Numbered from the stretch's first letter, positions 35,275 through 45,684 are shown. The stretch: DNA of 64,000 bases from CAINVV01 sp963663005 (GCA_963663005.2 CAXXHH010000003.1:992001-1056000), one strand, 5' to 3'. Made by a program: numbers and translations. The notes: generated from the sequence alone by a model not told the origin.

Positions 35275-36666
35275 ATGTTTACAAAAGAGGTTTATATTCA
35301 ACGAAGGGCGGTTCTACGTCAAAAAATGGGTTCCGGACTAATCCTCATCCCCGGAAACCAGGATTCCCCGATGAATTACCCTGAGAACACCTATCATTTC
35401 AGACAGGACAGTACTTTCCTATATTTCTTCGGATTAGATCTGCCGGGAATGTTCGGCGTAATCGATGTCGACAATACCCACGACATACTGTATGCCAACG
35501 ATGTTGACATCGAGGACATCATCTGGATGGGACCTCAAAAATCTGTGGCAGAACAAGCCTTCGTCGTTGGGGTGGATGTGACGGCGCCACTCGAAAAACT
35601 AGTTCAAACCATCGACCGCGCAATTAAAAGCGGCCGGAGAATTCATTTTACGCCGCCATATCGCGCTGATAACCAAATACAACTAGGCAGACTTCTTGGT
35701 TCTGAAACGTACAAGTTAAAACAATATGCCTCACTGGCTTTGATCCAGGCTTGCGTTGCCATGAGATCCGTAAAAGAAGCGGTCGAAATTGAAGAGATTG
35801 AGCGTGCTTGTGCCATCGGGTATGAGATGCATGTTACAGCAATGAAAATGGCGCAACCCGGCATTACCGAACAGCAGATTGCCGGATTGATCGAGGGGAT
35901 TGCCCTATCCAAAGGAACCGGAACTTCTTTCCCAACCATCCTCACACAAAACGGAGAAACGCTGCACAATCATAACCACTCATTTGTTTTGGAGGCCGGA
36001 CGGCTCATGATCGTTGACTCAGGCGCTGAATCAAATGCTCATTATGCTTCCGATTTTACCCGGACTATCCCGGTAGGTGGAAAATTTAGCGCTAAACAAC
36101 TTGATATTTACAATATTGTTTTGGCTGCTAATAATAAGGCCTATTCGCTCACAAAACCGGGCGTTACATACCAATCAGTTCATCTTCAAACTGCTACCGT
36201 AATTGCATCCGGACTAAAGGAACTTGGATTAATGAAAGGCGATACAGCCGAAGCTGTAGCTAACGGCGCTCATGCCTTGTTTTTCCCTCACGGACTGGGT
36301 CATATGATGGGTTTGGATGTTCATGACATGGAGGATTATGGACAGATCCATGTTGGTTATGATGAGGAAATCCGGCCAATTGATCAGTTTGGAACTGCCT
36401 ATCTTCGGCTGGGCAGGCGATTACAACCCGGATTTGTAATCACCAATGAACCAGGAATTTATTTCATACCGGCACTCATCGAAAAGTGGGAGAAAGAGCA
36501 ACTGAATAAAGACTTTATCAACTTCGACAAAGTGAGGGAGTATATAGGATTTGGCGGTATCCGTCTCGAAGATGATATGCTGGTAACCGAAACAGGCGTA
36601 AGACTGTTGGGCAAACGAATCCCGATCAATCCTGAAGAAGTTGAAGCCGTTGTAAAGACGACTTGA
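35275..36666 (+). CDS. pepP: Aminopeptidase P family protein (Xaa-Pro aminopeptidase, M24B)
   Basis: A 463-residue protein with the N-terminal AMP_N domain (about 1-140) and the C-terminal pita-bread domain. Metal ligands are visible: the two Asp in IVDSGAESNAHYASDFTRT, the His in FFPHGLGHMMGLDVHD, and the Glu in TNEPGIYF and GGIRLEDD. It removes N-terminal residues before proline, probably in the cytoplasm since no signal peptide is seen. Confidence 0.92.
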   Translation: MFTKEVYIQRRAVLRQKMGSGLILIPGNQDSPMNYPENTYHFRQDSTFLYFFGLDLPGMFGVIDVDNTHDILYANDVDIEDIIWMGPQKSVAEQAFVVGVDVTAPLEKLVQTIDRAIKSGRRIHFTPPYRADNQIQLGRLLGSETYKLKQYASLALIQACVAMRSVKEAVEIEEIERACAIGYEMHVTAMKMAQPGITEQQIAGLIEGIALSKGTGTSFPTILTQNGETLHNHNHSFVLEAGRLMIVDSGAESNAHYASDFTRTIPVGGKFSAKQLDIYNIVLAANNKAYSLTKPGVTYQSVHLQTATVIASGLKELGLMKGDTAEAVANGAHALFFPHGLGHMMGLDVHDMEDYGQIHVGYDEEIRPIDQFGTAYLRLGRRLQPGFVITNEPGIYFIPALIEKWEKEQLNKDFINFDKVREYIGFGGIRLEDDMLVTETGVRLLGKRIPINPEEVEAVVKTT

Positions 36667-36714
36667 ACCTCCCATTGATCTCCGCGATAACGCCAAAATC
36701 AGTTAAGGCGAGCC

Positions 36715-38091
36715 TTATTTTTCGCCCAGGCAGATTTTGTACTTCTGCATTTTACGGGCCAGCGCCATTCGCTGTATACCAAGTGCATATGCTGCAGCAT
36801 TTTGATTGTTGTTATGTTTTTCCAGTGCCAACCGTATCAGTGCTGCCTCGTTTTCTTCCAGATTCAATTTGGGAGCCTCCTTCGTTTTGTTTGCTGATGA
36901 CCCGTTATGAACGGGAAAATCCTTAGCGCACAAGGAGATACCCTTGCTCAATATGATGGCGCGTTCTGTCATATTTTTCAATTCCCTGACATTCCCTGGA
37001 AAGGCGTAATTTTTCAACGCCGGAACTACATCTCCATCTATTTGCGGAGTCGGTTTATTTAATTTCTTCGAAAAATCCTCCGCAAAATAATGCAGGAGAG
37101 GTTCGATGTCTTCCGGTCTTTCTCGCAATGGCGGAATATGGATATGAATTGTATTAAGCCGATGGATTAGATCCAATCTGAACTTTTTCTCCTCCACCAA
37201 CTTATCAAGAAGGTGATTCGTGGCGGAAATGATGCGAAAATCTGTTTCAATTGTCGTTGTCTCACCCACACGGGTAATCTTCTTTTCCTCGATAGCCCGC
37301 AACATCTTTGCCTGCAAATTCAATGGCATATCGGCTATCTCATCCAGAAAGAGCGTACCCTGATCGCTGGTTTCAAAAAATCCTTTCCTGTCGACCAGGG
37401 CGCCGGTAAAAGACCCCTTCTTATGTCCGAAGAACTCGCTCTCCATCAGGGAGTCAGTGACAGCGCTGCTGTTAACAGCACAAAAAATGTTCGACTTACG
37501 GATGCTATTATAATGTATTATCCTGGCTACATTTTCTTTCCCCGTTCCGCTTTCTCCGGTTATTAGCACGTTCGTATCCGGAAAATTGGAAGCAGTTAGC
37601 GCCATATCCAATACCTCCTTCAATTGTGGACTTTTTCCTATAAAATGTCGTTCGATGCGTTCCTCCAGACTCTTTGAAATCAAAGAATTCTTCTCCTCCA
37701 ATTTTACCAGCTTCTTTTGAAGGATCAAGAATTTCTGGGTTCGTTCAATGGATACCCGGATATCGTTATGCCGGAAGGGTTTACGCAAATAATCAATTGC
37801 ACCTAACTTCATCGCTTCAATTACGGTATCCATATCACCATGTGCTGAAATCATGATGACTTCCAGATTGGGGTACTTGGTTTTGACCTCTTTTAAAATA
37901 TCCAACCCATTTTCGGAACCCAGCCGAATATCCAGGATAAGTAGGTCTATCAGTTGCTTTTTTAGAATTGAAAAACCCTGTTTACCCGTATTGGCTTCAA
38001 AGGCCTGAAACCCGGATTCCTCTAGAAATTCAGACAATTCTTCGGTTAATCGTTTTTCATCATCCAGCACCAGGACGTTAAGTTTACTCAT
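36715..38091 (-). CDS. Sigma-54-dependent response regulator (NtrC family)
   Basis: A 458-residue protein with a receiver domain (residues 1-120, phospho-acceptor D54 in LLILDIRLGS), an AAA+ domain with Walker A GESGTGKE and the sigma-54 contact loop GSFTGA, and a C-terminal Fis-type helix-turn-helix (NNNQNAAAYALGIQRMALAR). It would activate sigma-54 promoters when phosphorylated. It overlaps the kinase gene upstream by 8 bp, so the two are translationally coupled and most likely partners. Targets are unknown. Confidence 0.93.
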   Translation of the reverse strand: MSKLNVLVLDDEKRLTEELSEFLEESGFQAFEANTGKQGFSILKKQLIDLLILDIRLGSENGLDILKEVKTKYPNLEVIMISAHGDMDTVIEAMKLGAIDYLRKPFRHNDIRVSIERTQKFLILQKKLVKLEEKNSLISKSLEERIERHFIGKSPQLKEVLDMALTASNFPDTNVLITGESGTGKENVARIIHYNSIRKSNIFCAVNSSAVTDSLMESEFFGHKKGSFTGALVDRKGFFETSDQGTLFLDEIADMPLNLQAKMLRAIEEKKITRVGETTTIETDFRIISATNHLLDKLVEEKKFRLDLIHRLNTIHIHIPPLRERPEDIEPLLHYFAEDFSKKLNKPTPQIDGDVVPALKNYAFPGNVRELKNMTERAIILSKGISLCAKDFPVHNGSSANKTKEAPKLNLEENEAALIRLALEKHNNNQNAAAYALGIQRMALARKMQKYKICLGEK

Positions 38092-40807
38092 TTTTCTGCT
38101 TTATTAAACTTCTAGGTTTGGTCTCTTCATTTGATTTGTTTAGCGGTATCGAGATTTTGAAAATGCTTCCGGTAAAAGGATTGCTCTCAATATCAATGGT
38201 TCCATTCATCTCCTTGATAATCCCGAAGGATATTGAAAGACCAAGGCCAGTTCCCTTTCCTGTTTCCTTTGTTGTATAAAAAGGAAGCATAATTCGATCG
38301 ATAATGTCAGATTCGATACCACTTCCGTTGTCTCTGACCTCCACGTAAATCTTATCGAAATTTTGATACGTAATAATCGTAATTATCTTTTCCAGATCAC
38401 CCTTCGATTTCTTCGCCTTTTCTTCAAGTGCGTCTTTCGCATTGGTAAGCAGGTTCAAAATCACTTGCTCAAACCGGTAGGTATTGCCAATGATCGGCAC
38501 AAGCTTCTTGTCTAGTCTCTCGATTATCTTGATATTCTGATTTTTAAATTGCTCCGAAATCAGCGAAATAGCATTTTTGATACTGTCGTTGAGACTAAAA
38601 GAGGTGGCAATATAATTGTCCTGGTCTCTCGAAAATGCCCTGACGTGGTTGATTATCCGCTCGATTCTGACAATATCTTCAAAAATCTTGCCCGACTTAT
38701 CCCTGAAATAGGACTCGTCCAGGATTTTCAATTTTTCAATCCTGTTGAATATGTTATCAATTCCCAACGAGATTGAGAGCAACGGCTGATTGATTTCATG
38801 AGCCATAGCAGAAGCCATCTCACCAAGACTGATCATTCTCTCTGACCGGATAAGCTGACGCTCGATTTTCTTACGTTGCGAAATATCCCGGATAACCGCC
38901 ATGTAGGATTTCGGCTCACCATTCAATTCCTGGATAAGCGTTGTACTAAGCTCGCACATTATTCTGGAGCTATTTTTCCTTGAAAGAATGATCTCCACAT
39001 TTTGGACAAGACCTTCAATCAGTGTTCTATGCAGCACTTCCCTGAATTTTTTCAATTCCTCCTGTGGAATAAAATTGAAAAAATGGATTCCCACGAAGTC
39101 CTTTTTATTTTCAGTTCCCAAAATCTCATGTGTAATATCGGAAACTTCCGTGATGATCCCGTTGGTATCCATGATGATAATGCCTTCGGGGGATGCATTA
39201 AGAAGCGTTCTGTACATGCTCTCGGAAGCTTTCAGGGCAATTTCGGTTTGTTTTTGCTCGGTCAGATCCTGAAGTATGCCTAGTTGAGCAAATACTTGTC
39301 CATGCTTATCGGTCTGAGCCTCACCCTTTGTATATACCCACCGGATACTTCCGTCTGTCCGGACTATCCGATATTCCAGTGGACTTGGAATCCCTTTGTG
39401 CAAATTTTCGGCGAGCGTATTCTCGACTTTTTCCCTGTCTTCAGGGTATATTGCAGAAACGAAAGCGTGAAGCATATTTTCATCCGGACCGGCTCTTTCA
39501 ATTCCAAAGATTTTATACAATTCATCCGACCAGAGTACTACGCCAGTGCCCAGATTCATTTGCCAGCTACCCACCTTTGAGATTTCCTGGCTCTTTTTGA
39601 GTATACTGAGTGAGTCATTAAGTTTAGCCTCAATATTCTTCCGCTTTGAGATATCAATCATCACCGTGAGGAAATATGACTGTCCGCGACTGCGTATCAC
39701 CTCCCCTGAGAAAATTCCATCGAGTATCTCCCCATTTTTATGGCGAACCTGCAGCTCCAGATTTAAAATAGAGCCTTTGGCAGCCAGTCTGGCCGCCGCC
39801 TCCGTATGTTGATCAGGAAATGGGAAGATTCCAAGTTCCGCTGTTGACTTCCCAATTATCTCTTCTCTCGTATAACCAAGCCTCTTTAAGAAAGCATTAT
39901 TGACATCAACAAATTTTTGATCCGAAATGGTAGAAAGGGCCATCAACGCAGGGTTGTTTCGGAAAAGATGTTCAAATCGCTGTTGCGCTTCCTGCTCTAT
40001 ACTAAGGTCCTTTAAAAACCCAAAAATGCAATCAACATTATTCCATCGCCCTATCCATACCCGCATTTCTGCCGGAATTAGCACCTTGCTTTTTGATTTA
40101 ACAGATAGGGAACAGCCGGCTATTTCACCCTTCAGACTAGCATTGAATGATTCCTCCGCTTCAATTCGCTTATCATCCTGAATAAGATCGAGCACTTTCA
40201 TCTCCTTCAACTCATCCAGGCTGTAGCCAGATTTTTCGCTTAATGCAGGATTGGAAAAAAGAATGTTGCCATCAGGCGAGGCAACAAAAATCAGGTCGTC
40301 GATGGTCTCAAAAAATGCCCGGAAGTTGCTTTCACTTTCTATCAGGGTCTGATTAATTCGGGCCAGCTCAATTGAAGCCTTCTCAAGTTCAAGGTGATCT
40401 GTGAGTATAATTTGCTTCTGTCGGAATAATTCCAAAAATATCCTGACTTTGCTTAAAAGGATGGTGCGTCGAACCGGCTTTCGTATAAAATCAACTGCTC
40501 CGGACTCGTAATATTTTTCCTGTTCCCTTTCATTGTCGGTAAGTCCGGTGATAAAAATGATTGGGACGATATCCCTCGTACTATCATTCTGAATGGCCTT
40601 TGCCAGTTCTGCCCCGTTCATTCCAGACATTTGAATGTCCAATAAAGCCAAAGCAATCTCTTTGTTCTCGATTTTTACCAACGCCTCCTCTCCTGAAAGA
40701 GCTAAAATCAAATTTACCTCCAGAATTTTCAGGATCGATTGTAGCAAAAATAAATTGGCTTCATCATCATCAACGACCAGAATATTTGGCCTTTCGAAAG
40801 TTCCCAT
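38084..40807 (-). CDS. Receiver-PAS(x4)-histidine kinase
   Basis: A 907-residue cytoplasmic protein without membrane segments. An N-terminal receiver domain (D57 in ALALLDIQMSG) is followed by a coiled stretch, about four PAS domains (roughly 155-640), a HisKA domain with the phospho-acceptor His in MASAMAHEINQPL and an HATPase domain with NLLTNAKDAL, DNGSGI and GKGTGLGLS. The receiver at the front suggests it takes phosphate from another kinase, perhaps the PocR-hybrid kinase encoded upstream. It overlaps the NtrC-type regulator gene by 8 bp. Confidence 0.9.
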   Translation of the reverse strand: MGTFERPNILVVDDDEANLFLLQSILKILEVNLILALSGEEALVKIENKEIALALLDIQMSGMNGAELAKAIQNDSTRDIVPIIFITGLTDNEREQEKYYESGAVDFIRKPVRRTILLSKVRIFLELFRQKQIILTDHLELEKASIELARINQTLIESESNFRAFFETIDDLIFVASPDGNILFSNPALSEKSGYSLDELKEMKVLDLIQDDKRIEAEESFNASLKGEIAGCSLSVKSKSKVLIPAEMRVWIGRWNNVDCIFGFLKDLSIEQEAQQRFEHLFRNNPALMALSTISDQKFVDVNNAFLKRLGYTREEIIGKSTAELGIFPFPDQHTEAAARLAAKGSILNLELQVRHKNGEILDGIFSGEVIRSRGQSYFLTVMIDISKRKNIEAKLNDSLSILKKSQEISKVGSWQMNLGTGVVLWSDELYKIFGIERAGPDENMLHAFVSAIYPEDREKVENTLAENLHKGIPSPLEYRIVRTDGSIRWVYTKGEAQTDKHGQVFAQLGILQDLTEQKQTEIALKASESMYRTLLNASPEGIIIMDTNGIITEVSDITHEILGTENKKDFVGIHFFNFIPQEELKKFREVLHRTLIEGLVQNVEIILSRKNSSRIMCELSTTLIQELNGEPKSYMAVIRDISQRKKIERQLIRSERMISLGEMASAMAHEINQPLLSISLGIDNIFNRIEKLKILDESYFRDKSGKIFEDIVRIERIINHVRAFSRDQDNYIATSFSLNDSIKNAISLISEQFKNQNIKIIERLDKKLVPIIGNTYRFEQVILNLLTNAKDALEEKAKKSKGDLEKIITIITYQNFDKIYVEVRDNGSGIESDIIDRIMLPFYTTKETGKGTGLGLSISFGIIKEMNGTIDIESNPFTGSIFKISIPLNKSNEETKPRSLIKQKNE

Positions 40808-40960
40808 TTCTAAGATAATACTAATAGTTCCTACTACCCCGCATTTTTCGAATGCGAGATTTACTTCTTTTTTTAAGAAGAACCGATAGCAAAAATTAGT
40901 AAGGGTAACTGTACGATCAGAACTGTCTATTAAACAAAAACTTAGGTGTCCGGTAAAAAA

Positions 40961-43900
40961 TTATCCATATCTATCCATAACTTCATGCAATTTTTCTTTA
41001 CTGATTGGTTTCACAATCACTTCCGAACAACCAGCTTTTATAGCGATGTCTATCTCCTCCTGGGAGGAACAGGCAGTCTGCGCAATAATACTTAAATCAG
41101 GGAATAAGGCCTTCAACCTCTGGGTAGCTTCAACACCTTCCATAACGGGCATTTTAAGATCCATCAGAACAAGGTCGTACAAATTTCTTGACGCCATATC
41201 TATTGCATCTTTCCCATTTACTGCAAAGTCAACACTTTTCGATTCATTCTTAAGAATCACTTTAAGATACCTTGCATTGTCCGGTTCATCTTCGACGACC
41301 AGAATAGCAAGATCCCTTGTGGCTCTCCTGACCTGTTTCCCTGAGGGTTTATTAACTCCATCAAGATTGGCTTTTTCAAGAGGAATTGTAAAATGGAAGC
41401 GGGAGCCACTTCCCGGAATTGAAGAGACGCCAATGTTCCCCCCCATCAGTTTAACTAATTCCTGCGATATGTTTAATCCCAGACCTGTTCCTCTGATCGC
41501 CAGGGATATTGCCTGCTCTCCGCGATAGAACGCTTCGAAAACCATCGCCTGCTCGTAATCCGGAATTCCCAGTCCGGAATCTCTAACGAAAAACTCAATT
41601 TTGTTGGCTTTGATATCAAAACCAATTTCAATATACCCTTTGAAAGTATACTTTAATGCGTTGGATACCAGATTACTTAATACCTGCCTGATTTTAGCAA
41701 AATCACCGGTAACAGTTAACTGTCTGTATTGCTGCGGGACTGACTCAAGAAGCACCAACCCCCTATCGACCTGTGGCATGTCGTACATCCTTTTGACTTC
41801 TGAAACCAGCTCAGCCGGATTGAACATGCTTTTAAGCAGCGGCATTTTTTCACTTTGCAACCGGGAAAGAAACATGACTTCATCGATTAGCGAAAGCAGC
41901 TGATGTGAACTATTATTTATGATCTCAGCAAATGAAATCTTTTCATCTGCATCGGCTTCCTTCATTAAATCCGAAAATCCCATTATTGCATTCATGGGCG
42001 TTCTGATTTCATGACTCATATTATTCAGAAGCGCCGATTTGAGCCTGTTATTCTCTTCTGCCTTTTCTTTTGCCTGCAGCAGTTCATCCCTGCTTCTTCG
42101 CATATCCGAAATGTCCAGTGCTACACCGATCAGCGCAATCAATTTTCCATTCTCATCTTTGATAACAGAGGATGAGAGCAGAATCGGGAACATGGTTCCG
42201 TCCTTTCTTTTATTCATGATTTCGCCTCTCCAGCCACCCTCTATCGTTTTAGGGAGTATTGCCCGAATCTGCATATTCTCCATTTCGGGAGGACGAACTA
42301 TATTGATATTTTTCCCAATAAGCTCTTCCTCAAGGTAGCCGTACGTTTGGAGGAAAGATTCATTGACATAAATTATGCGGTCATTCATGTCTGTAATTGA
42401 GACACATTCGCTGATACTTTCGAGGGAATGAGCAAGGAGTTTGACTTTCCGTTCTATCTCTTTCTTATCCGTTATATCCTGAAATATCTCCAACATGGCC
42501 TTTTTACCCTGATACATCATACCGGTATGGCTAATCTGGAATGTTCGTCCGCCCAAGACGCCTGATGTTTCGTACAATTCCGTCTTACCGATGTTAAGAC
42601 CACCACGTAAGGGACATTCTGTACACTGCGTTTTATCATCCCGGTATATGCTCCAGCATTTTGAACCAACGGCTTCTCCTGATGAAAGCTTCTTCAAATT
42701 TTCACTAATGAAAAGGATATTGCCGTCTTCGTCGACAATATCCATTCCAAAGGGTATGGTATTGAGCAGTGAGTTATTGAGTGCGTAACTTTCGTGCAGA
42801 GACTCCTCTGCTCTTTTCTGATCCGAAACATCCTGGATGATACCGAAAAGAATTCTGTTAGAACGATCAAAAACGGCGACAGAACGGATATCCTTAATTG
42901 TACCGGTATCAGCGGATTTTATTCTGAACTCTACATTGTATGGTTCATCATGTTTGAGCAGATTCTCCAGAGCAAGATCCAGAATAGGTCTGTATTCTGG
43001 CAGGGGAACGTTTCGTACGAACTCAAAATCCATTTTCCCCATTTCAACTCCATAGATTTTTGCAGCTCCCTCGGAGCCAATCATCAAATTCGTATTAAGA
43101 TGATATTCCCAGTTTCCAGACTTAGAAGTTAATTCAGCTCTATTCAATCGGGATTCGCTATCCTCAAGCTTCTTTTGTATTTTTTTCCTATCAGTGATAT
43201 CGATGGTGTAGCCTGCCAGTAACTTTTTATCGCTTTGCTCTATTGGAAATTTTATAGTCGAATAATTGCGACCGTGCAAGTCCTCATCAACATGAATTAT
43301 TTTTCCCTCTGAAACAACAGTCCAGTCATCTTCTGTTATTTTTTGGGCAAAATGTGAAGGAAATAGCTCCTCCATTGTTTTACCGATCATCTCGCTGCCG
43401 GTGACACCAACCATCTCAGAGAAATTTTCACTGGCATGCACGACTCTGCTCTCTCCCTTTTTAACTTCCTTTATATAAGCATGAATTGGGGAATTGTGAA
43501 TGAACATCGAAAGAAGTTCGTTACTCTCCTCCAGCGCTTTTTCTGCATCCTTTCGTTTACTGATTTCCCGTGTACTGGTTCTAAAACCTATTGACTGCCC
43601 ATTTTCATCATAAATGGGACGCCAGGAAACGGCAGCCCAAAACTTAGACCCGTCCTTACGAAGTATTCGAACCTCCAGGTTATCTCCGCTCTTACCATTT
43701 CGCGCTTCCTGAAACTTTTCGAAAATTTTTGGCTGATCCTCTACCGCAAAAAACATGGCTAAATCATCGGCCGCAAGGTAATCTTCTGGCGTAAACCCTG
43801 TAAGTTCTATTGAAAACGGGTTCATCCACAACAACTTGCCTTCCGGACTAAACCATGCCTCCCAACTTGCAGCATAATTGGCAATCGCCTCGAACTTCTT

Positions 43901-44473
43901 TTCACTTTGTGCAAGAGCCTCATTAACGGATTTCAAAGCTTGTCCGGACCGTATCCCCTCAAGGTTTTTTATGGCCAGACCCGCCAGGATTTCAGTAAAA
44001 GTCTTTAAGGCAGACAGATATCTGTCCAGTTGTTCCCTTGACCAAACAGGAACTCTGGAGACGGCATCGAGGTATGCATCCTCATCAAACCCATATTTTT
44101 TTGCTCTCTCCCTGAAATACGCCAAATCAGGCTGCTCAAGAAACAACTGACCGGTAAAAAAATTACCCAGATGCTTTCCGTCGATCACAATCGGAATTGC
44201 ATTGTCGATTAATCCGTGCGGGCATTTATAGCTAACCGCCGGATTGGCTTCATGAAGATGATCAACGATATATTGGTCGCTTTTGATGCATTCTTTTTCT
44301 GTCAAAGGGTGAACCCGGTGGAATTTTGTGCAAATATCCTGCCAGGCTGTGGCAGTGAGAATATTCCCCTCCAGATCAATCAAAGCCGAAGGGAAGGAAT
44401 AAATTTCGTTTAGATTATCTTGTAAGGTTTGGATTAACTGTATGTCGATCAAATCTTTCAACTTATATTCCAT
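40961..44473 (-). CDS. PocR-PAS(x5)-hybrid histidine kinase
   Basis: A 1170-residue protein. Residues 1-175 match a PocR ligand-sensing domain (DLIDIQLIQTLQDNLNEI, then CPHGLIDNAIPI and GNFFTGQLF). About five PAS/PAC units follow to roughly 790, then a HisKA domain with NNMSHEIRTPMNAIMGFS, an HATPase domain (VSNALKYT, DSGLGIP, RGTGLGLNIS) and a C-terminal receiver with the Asp of LVLMDLKMP. No membrane segment or HPt domain was seen. One PAS linker is rich in Cys (CWSIYRDDKTQCTECPLRG), which could bind a metal or redox cofactor. It precedes the second kinase by 153 bp. Confidence 0.9.
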   Translation of the reverse strand: MEYKLKDLIDIQLIQTLQDNLNEIYSFPSALIDLEGNILTATAWQDICTKFHRVHPLTEKECIKSDQYIVDHLHEANPAVSYKCPHGLIDNAIPIVIDGKHLGNFFTGQLFLEQPDLAYFRERAKKYGFDEDAYLDAVSRVPVWSREQLDRYLSALKTFTEILAGLAIKNLEGIRSGQALKSVNEALAQSEKKFEAIANYAASWEAWFSPEGKLLWMNPFSIELTGFTPEDYLAADDLAMFFAVEDQPKIFEKFQEARNGKSGDNLEVRILRKDGSKFWAAVSWRPIYDENGQSIGFRTSTREISKRKDAEKALEESNELLSMFIHNSPIHAYIKEVKKGESRVVHASENFSEMVGVTGSEMIGKTMEELFPSHFAQKITEDDWTVVSEGKIIHVDEDLHGRNYSTIKFPIEQSDKKLLAGYTIDITDRKKIQKKLEDSESRLNRAELTSKSGNWEYHLNTNLMIGSEGAAKIYGVEMGKMDFEFVRNVPLPEYRPILDLALENLLKHDEPYNVEFRIKSADTGTIKDIRSVAVFDRSNRILFGIIQDVSDQKRAEESLHESYALNNSLLNTIPFGMDIVDEDGNILFISENLKKLSSGEAVGSKCWSIYRDDKTQCTECPLRGGLNIGKTELYETSGVLGGRTFQISHTGMMYQGKKAMLEIFQDITDKKEIERKVKLLAHSLESISECVSITDMNDRIIYVNESFLQTYGYLEEELIGKNINIVRPPEMENMQIRAILPKTIEGGWRGEIMNKRKDGTMFPILLSSSVIKDENGKLIALIGVALDISDMRRSRDELLQAKEKAEENNRLKSALLNNMSHEIRTPMNAIMGFSDLMKEADADEKISFAEIINNSSHQLLSLIDEVMFLSRLQSEKMPLLKSMFNPAELVSEVKRMYDMPQVDRGLVLLESVPQQYRQLTVTGDFAKIRQVLSNLVSNALKYTFKGYIEIGFDIKANKIEFFVRDSGLGIPDYEQAMVFEAFYRGEQAISLAIRGTGLGLNISQELVKLMGGNIGVSSIPGSGSRFHFTIPLEKANLDGVNKPSGKQVRRATRDLAILVVEDEPDNARYLKVILKNESKSVDFAVNGKDAIDMASRNLYDLVLMDLKMPVMEGVEATQRLKALFPDLSIIAQTACSSQEEIDIAIKAGCSEVIVKPISKEKLHEVMDRYG

Positions 44474-44517
44474 AGAGCCTCTGTAGTTATTCTAAATTAT
44501 TGTTTGCCAGCATAATC

Positions 44518-44549
44518 CAAAAGATAGACATTCAGACCTAAACTTTCAA
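44518..44549 (-). promoter_or_regulatory. Candidate promoter of the kinase-regulator operon
   Basis: The minus strand has TTG (44549-44547), a 20-nt spacer and TATCTTTTG (44526-44518), one base longer than the TAnnTTTG consensus. The start codon follows at 44473. It lies inside a 60-codon chance ORF that I do not accept. Confidence 0.4.
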
Positions 44550-44635
44550 CAATGAAGACATTATTATGATCATAAATTGGGTTCTTCCTGATAACGATTA
44601 ATCCCACGAAAAGTTCAAACGCCCAGCTAAATAAA

Positions 44636-44666
44636 TTTGAATATTTCTGATTTTTCTCTACCTTCA
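44636..44666 (+). promoter_or_regulatory. Candidate promoter of the duplicated-domain protein gene
   Basis: TTTG at 44636-44639 is followed after 19 nt by TACCTTCA (44659-44666), a partial match to TAnnTTTG. The coding sequence begins 51 bp further on with a strong ribosome site. Confidence 0.35.
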
Positions 44667-44717
44667 TCGTATCGTACAAATATTTGTTTATTTAACTCTC
44701 AACAAAAGGAGGTTCAA

Positions 44718-45635
44718 ATGATTAGATCAATCTTTGTTCTGCTGATTTTAGCCACTGCTTTATGCGCGAAATCTCAAAACTGGAAATTAGTCGACAGCGG
44801 AGTCGGCCTTATCATATCGGATGAAAATTACGACAAACAACTACGTGTCGTTGAGCGCAATACTGTTTGGGATGCGAAGGAGTTATACGAAAATGGGGCG
44901 CAAGCTGGAAAATTCCGCGGTAATCAGCTTTTTGCAGCCTGGCTTGCCGGACCACCGACCAGTAGCTATGTGAACAATTATGGCACGCCAGTTTGGATGT
45001 ATAAAGTAAAAATCACCTACCCGGATGGAAAGACATCAGAACAGGGACCCGGTGGTTTCTATCAGCCTGGCTTTACCTATATAAATATTAATACCGGAGG
45101 TTATACAGAAGGAAATTGGAAAATAGAATGGTTTATCGTCCATCGGGACACACAAGAAACCCGGCTGGTTGCGACGAACGAATTCAAGACAACCTATGGG
45201 AAGGCGGCACAGCCGGCAGTTGCCGGATGGAAGGCCAAAGATATTGGAATTGGAATATACGACCAGACCGAGTATGATAAAGTGCTGAAAGTTATAAAAC
45301 GTGGCGATAACTGGTCACAAAAACAGCTCTATGATGATGGCTATTTTGCCAATCGCGATAAGGTTTTTGGCACCTGGATTGAAGGTCCGCCGGTCAACAC
45401 ATTCCTCGACAAATATGGCGTTCCACTTTGGATGGCAAAATTTGAGGTAACTTATCCGAATGGCAACCGTCAGGTATTTGGCCCATACGGATTTTATTCG
45501 CCGGGTCACATTACCCTGTTCATCAACGCGAGTGGAAATTTAATAGGCAAATGGAAAATCGATTACTTCCTTGTTAGCCACGAAACATTGGAAAGTAAAA
45601 AAATCGACACACGGGAGTTTACCATCAATCAATAA
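44718..45635 (+). CDS. Secreted protein with two tandem copies of an uncharacterised domain
   Basis: The ATG at 44718 is chosen because aaaggagg (44705-44712) precedes it at ideal distance, a full Shine-Dalgarno that is rare in Bacteroidota; upstream in-frame codons to 44637 lack a signal peptide. The 305-residue protein has a signal peptide (residues 1-20) and two repeats of about 135 residues. Both repeats carry the same landmarks: W-K-x-x-D-x-G-x-G-I at the start, then Y-D-K-x-L-x-V-x-x-R/K, a GPP-x(2)-T/S motif, TYP-G/N-G, and G-K/N-WKI-x(2)-F at the end. I do not recognise the family. A binding or sensing role in the periplasm is possible. Confidence 0.8.
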   Translation: MIRSIFVLLILATALCAKSQNWKLVDSGVGLIISDENYDKQLRVVERNTVWDAKELYENGAQAGKFRGNQLFAAWLAGPPTSSYVNNYGTPVWMYKVKITYPDGKTSEQGPGGFYQPGFTYININTGGYTEGNWKIEWFIVHRDTQETRLVATNEFKTTYGKAAQPAVAGWKAKDIGIGIYDQTEYDKVLKVIKRGDNWSQKQLYDDGYFANRDKVFGTWIEGPPVNTFLDKYGVPLWMAKFEVTYPNGNRQVFGPYGFYSPGHITLFINASGNLIGKWKIDYFLVSHETLESKKIDTREFTINQ

Positions 45636-45684
45636 CCGCATTATTCTAGTGATAGCGCCCTGAAACAGGCGCTATCACCAGACC

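Noticed and set aside
33648..36714. Rhamnulokinase gene
   Set aside because: Looked for next to the rhamnose genes; no FGGY kinase motif is present on either strand.
44497..44679. 60-codon ORF on the minus strand upstream of the PocR kinase
   Set aside because: No recognisable domain, and the segment contains a promoter-like TTG-N20-TATCTTTTG on the same strand and another candidate on the opposite strand; better read as a divergent promoter region.
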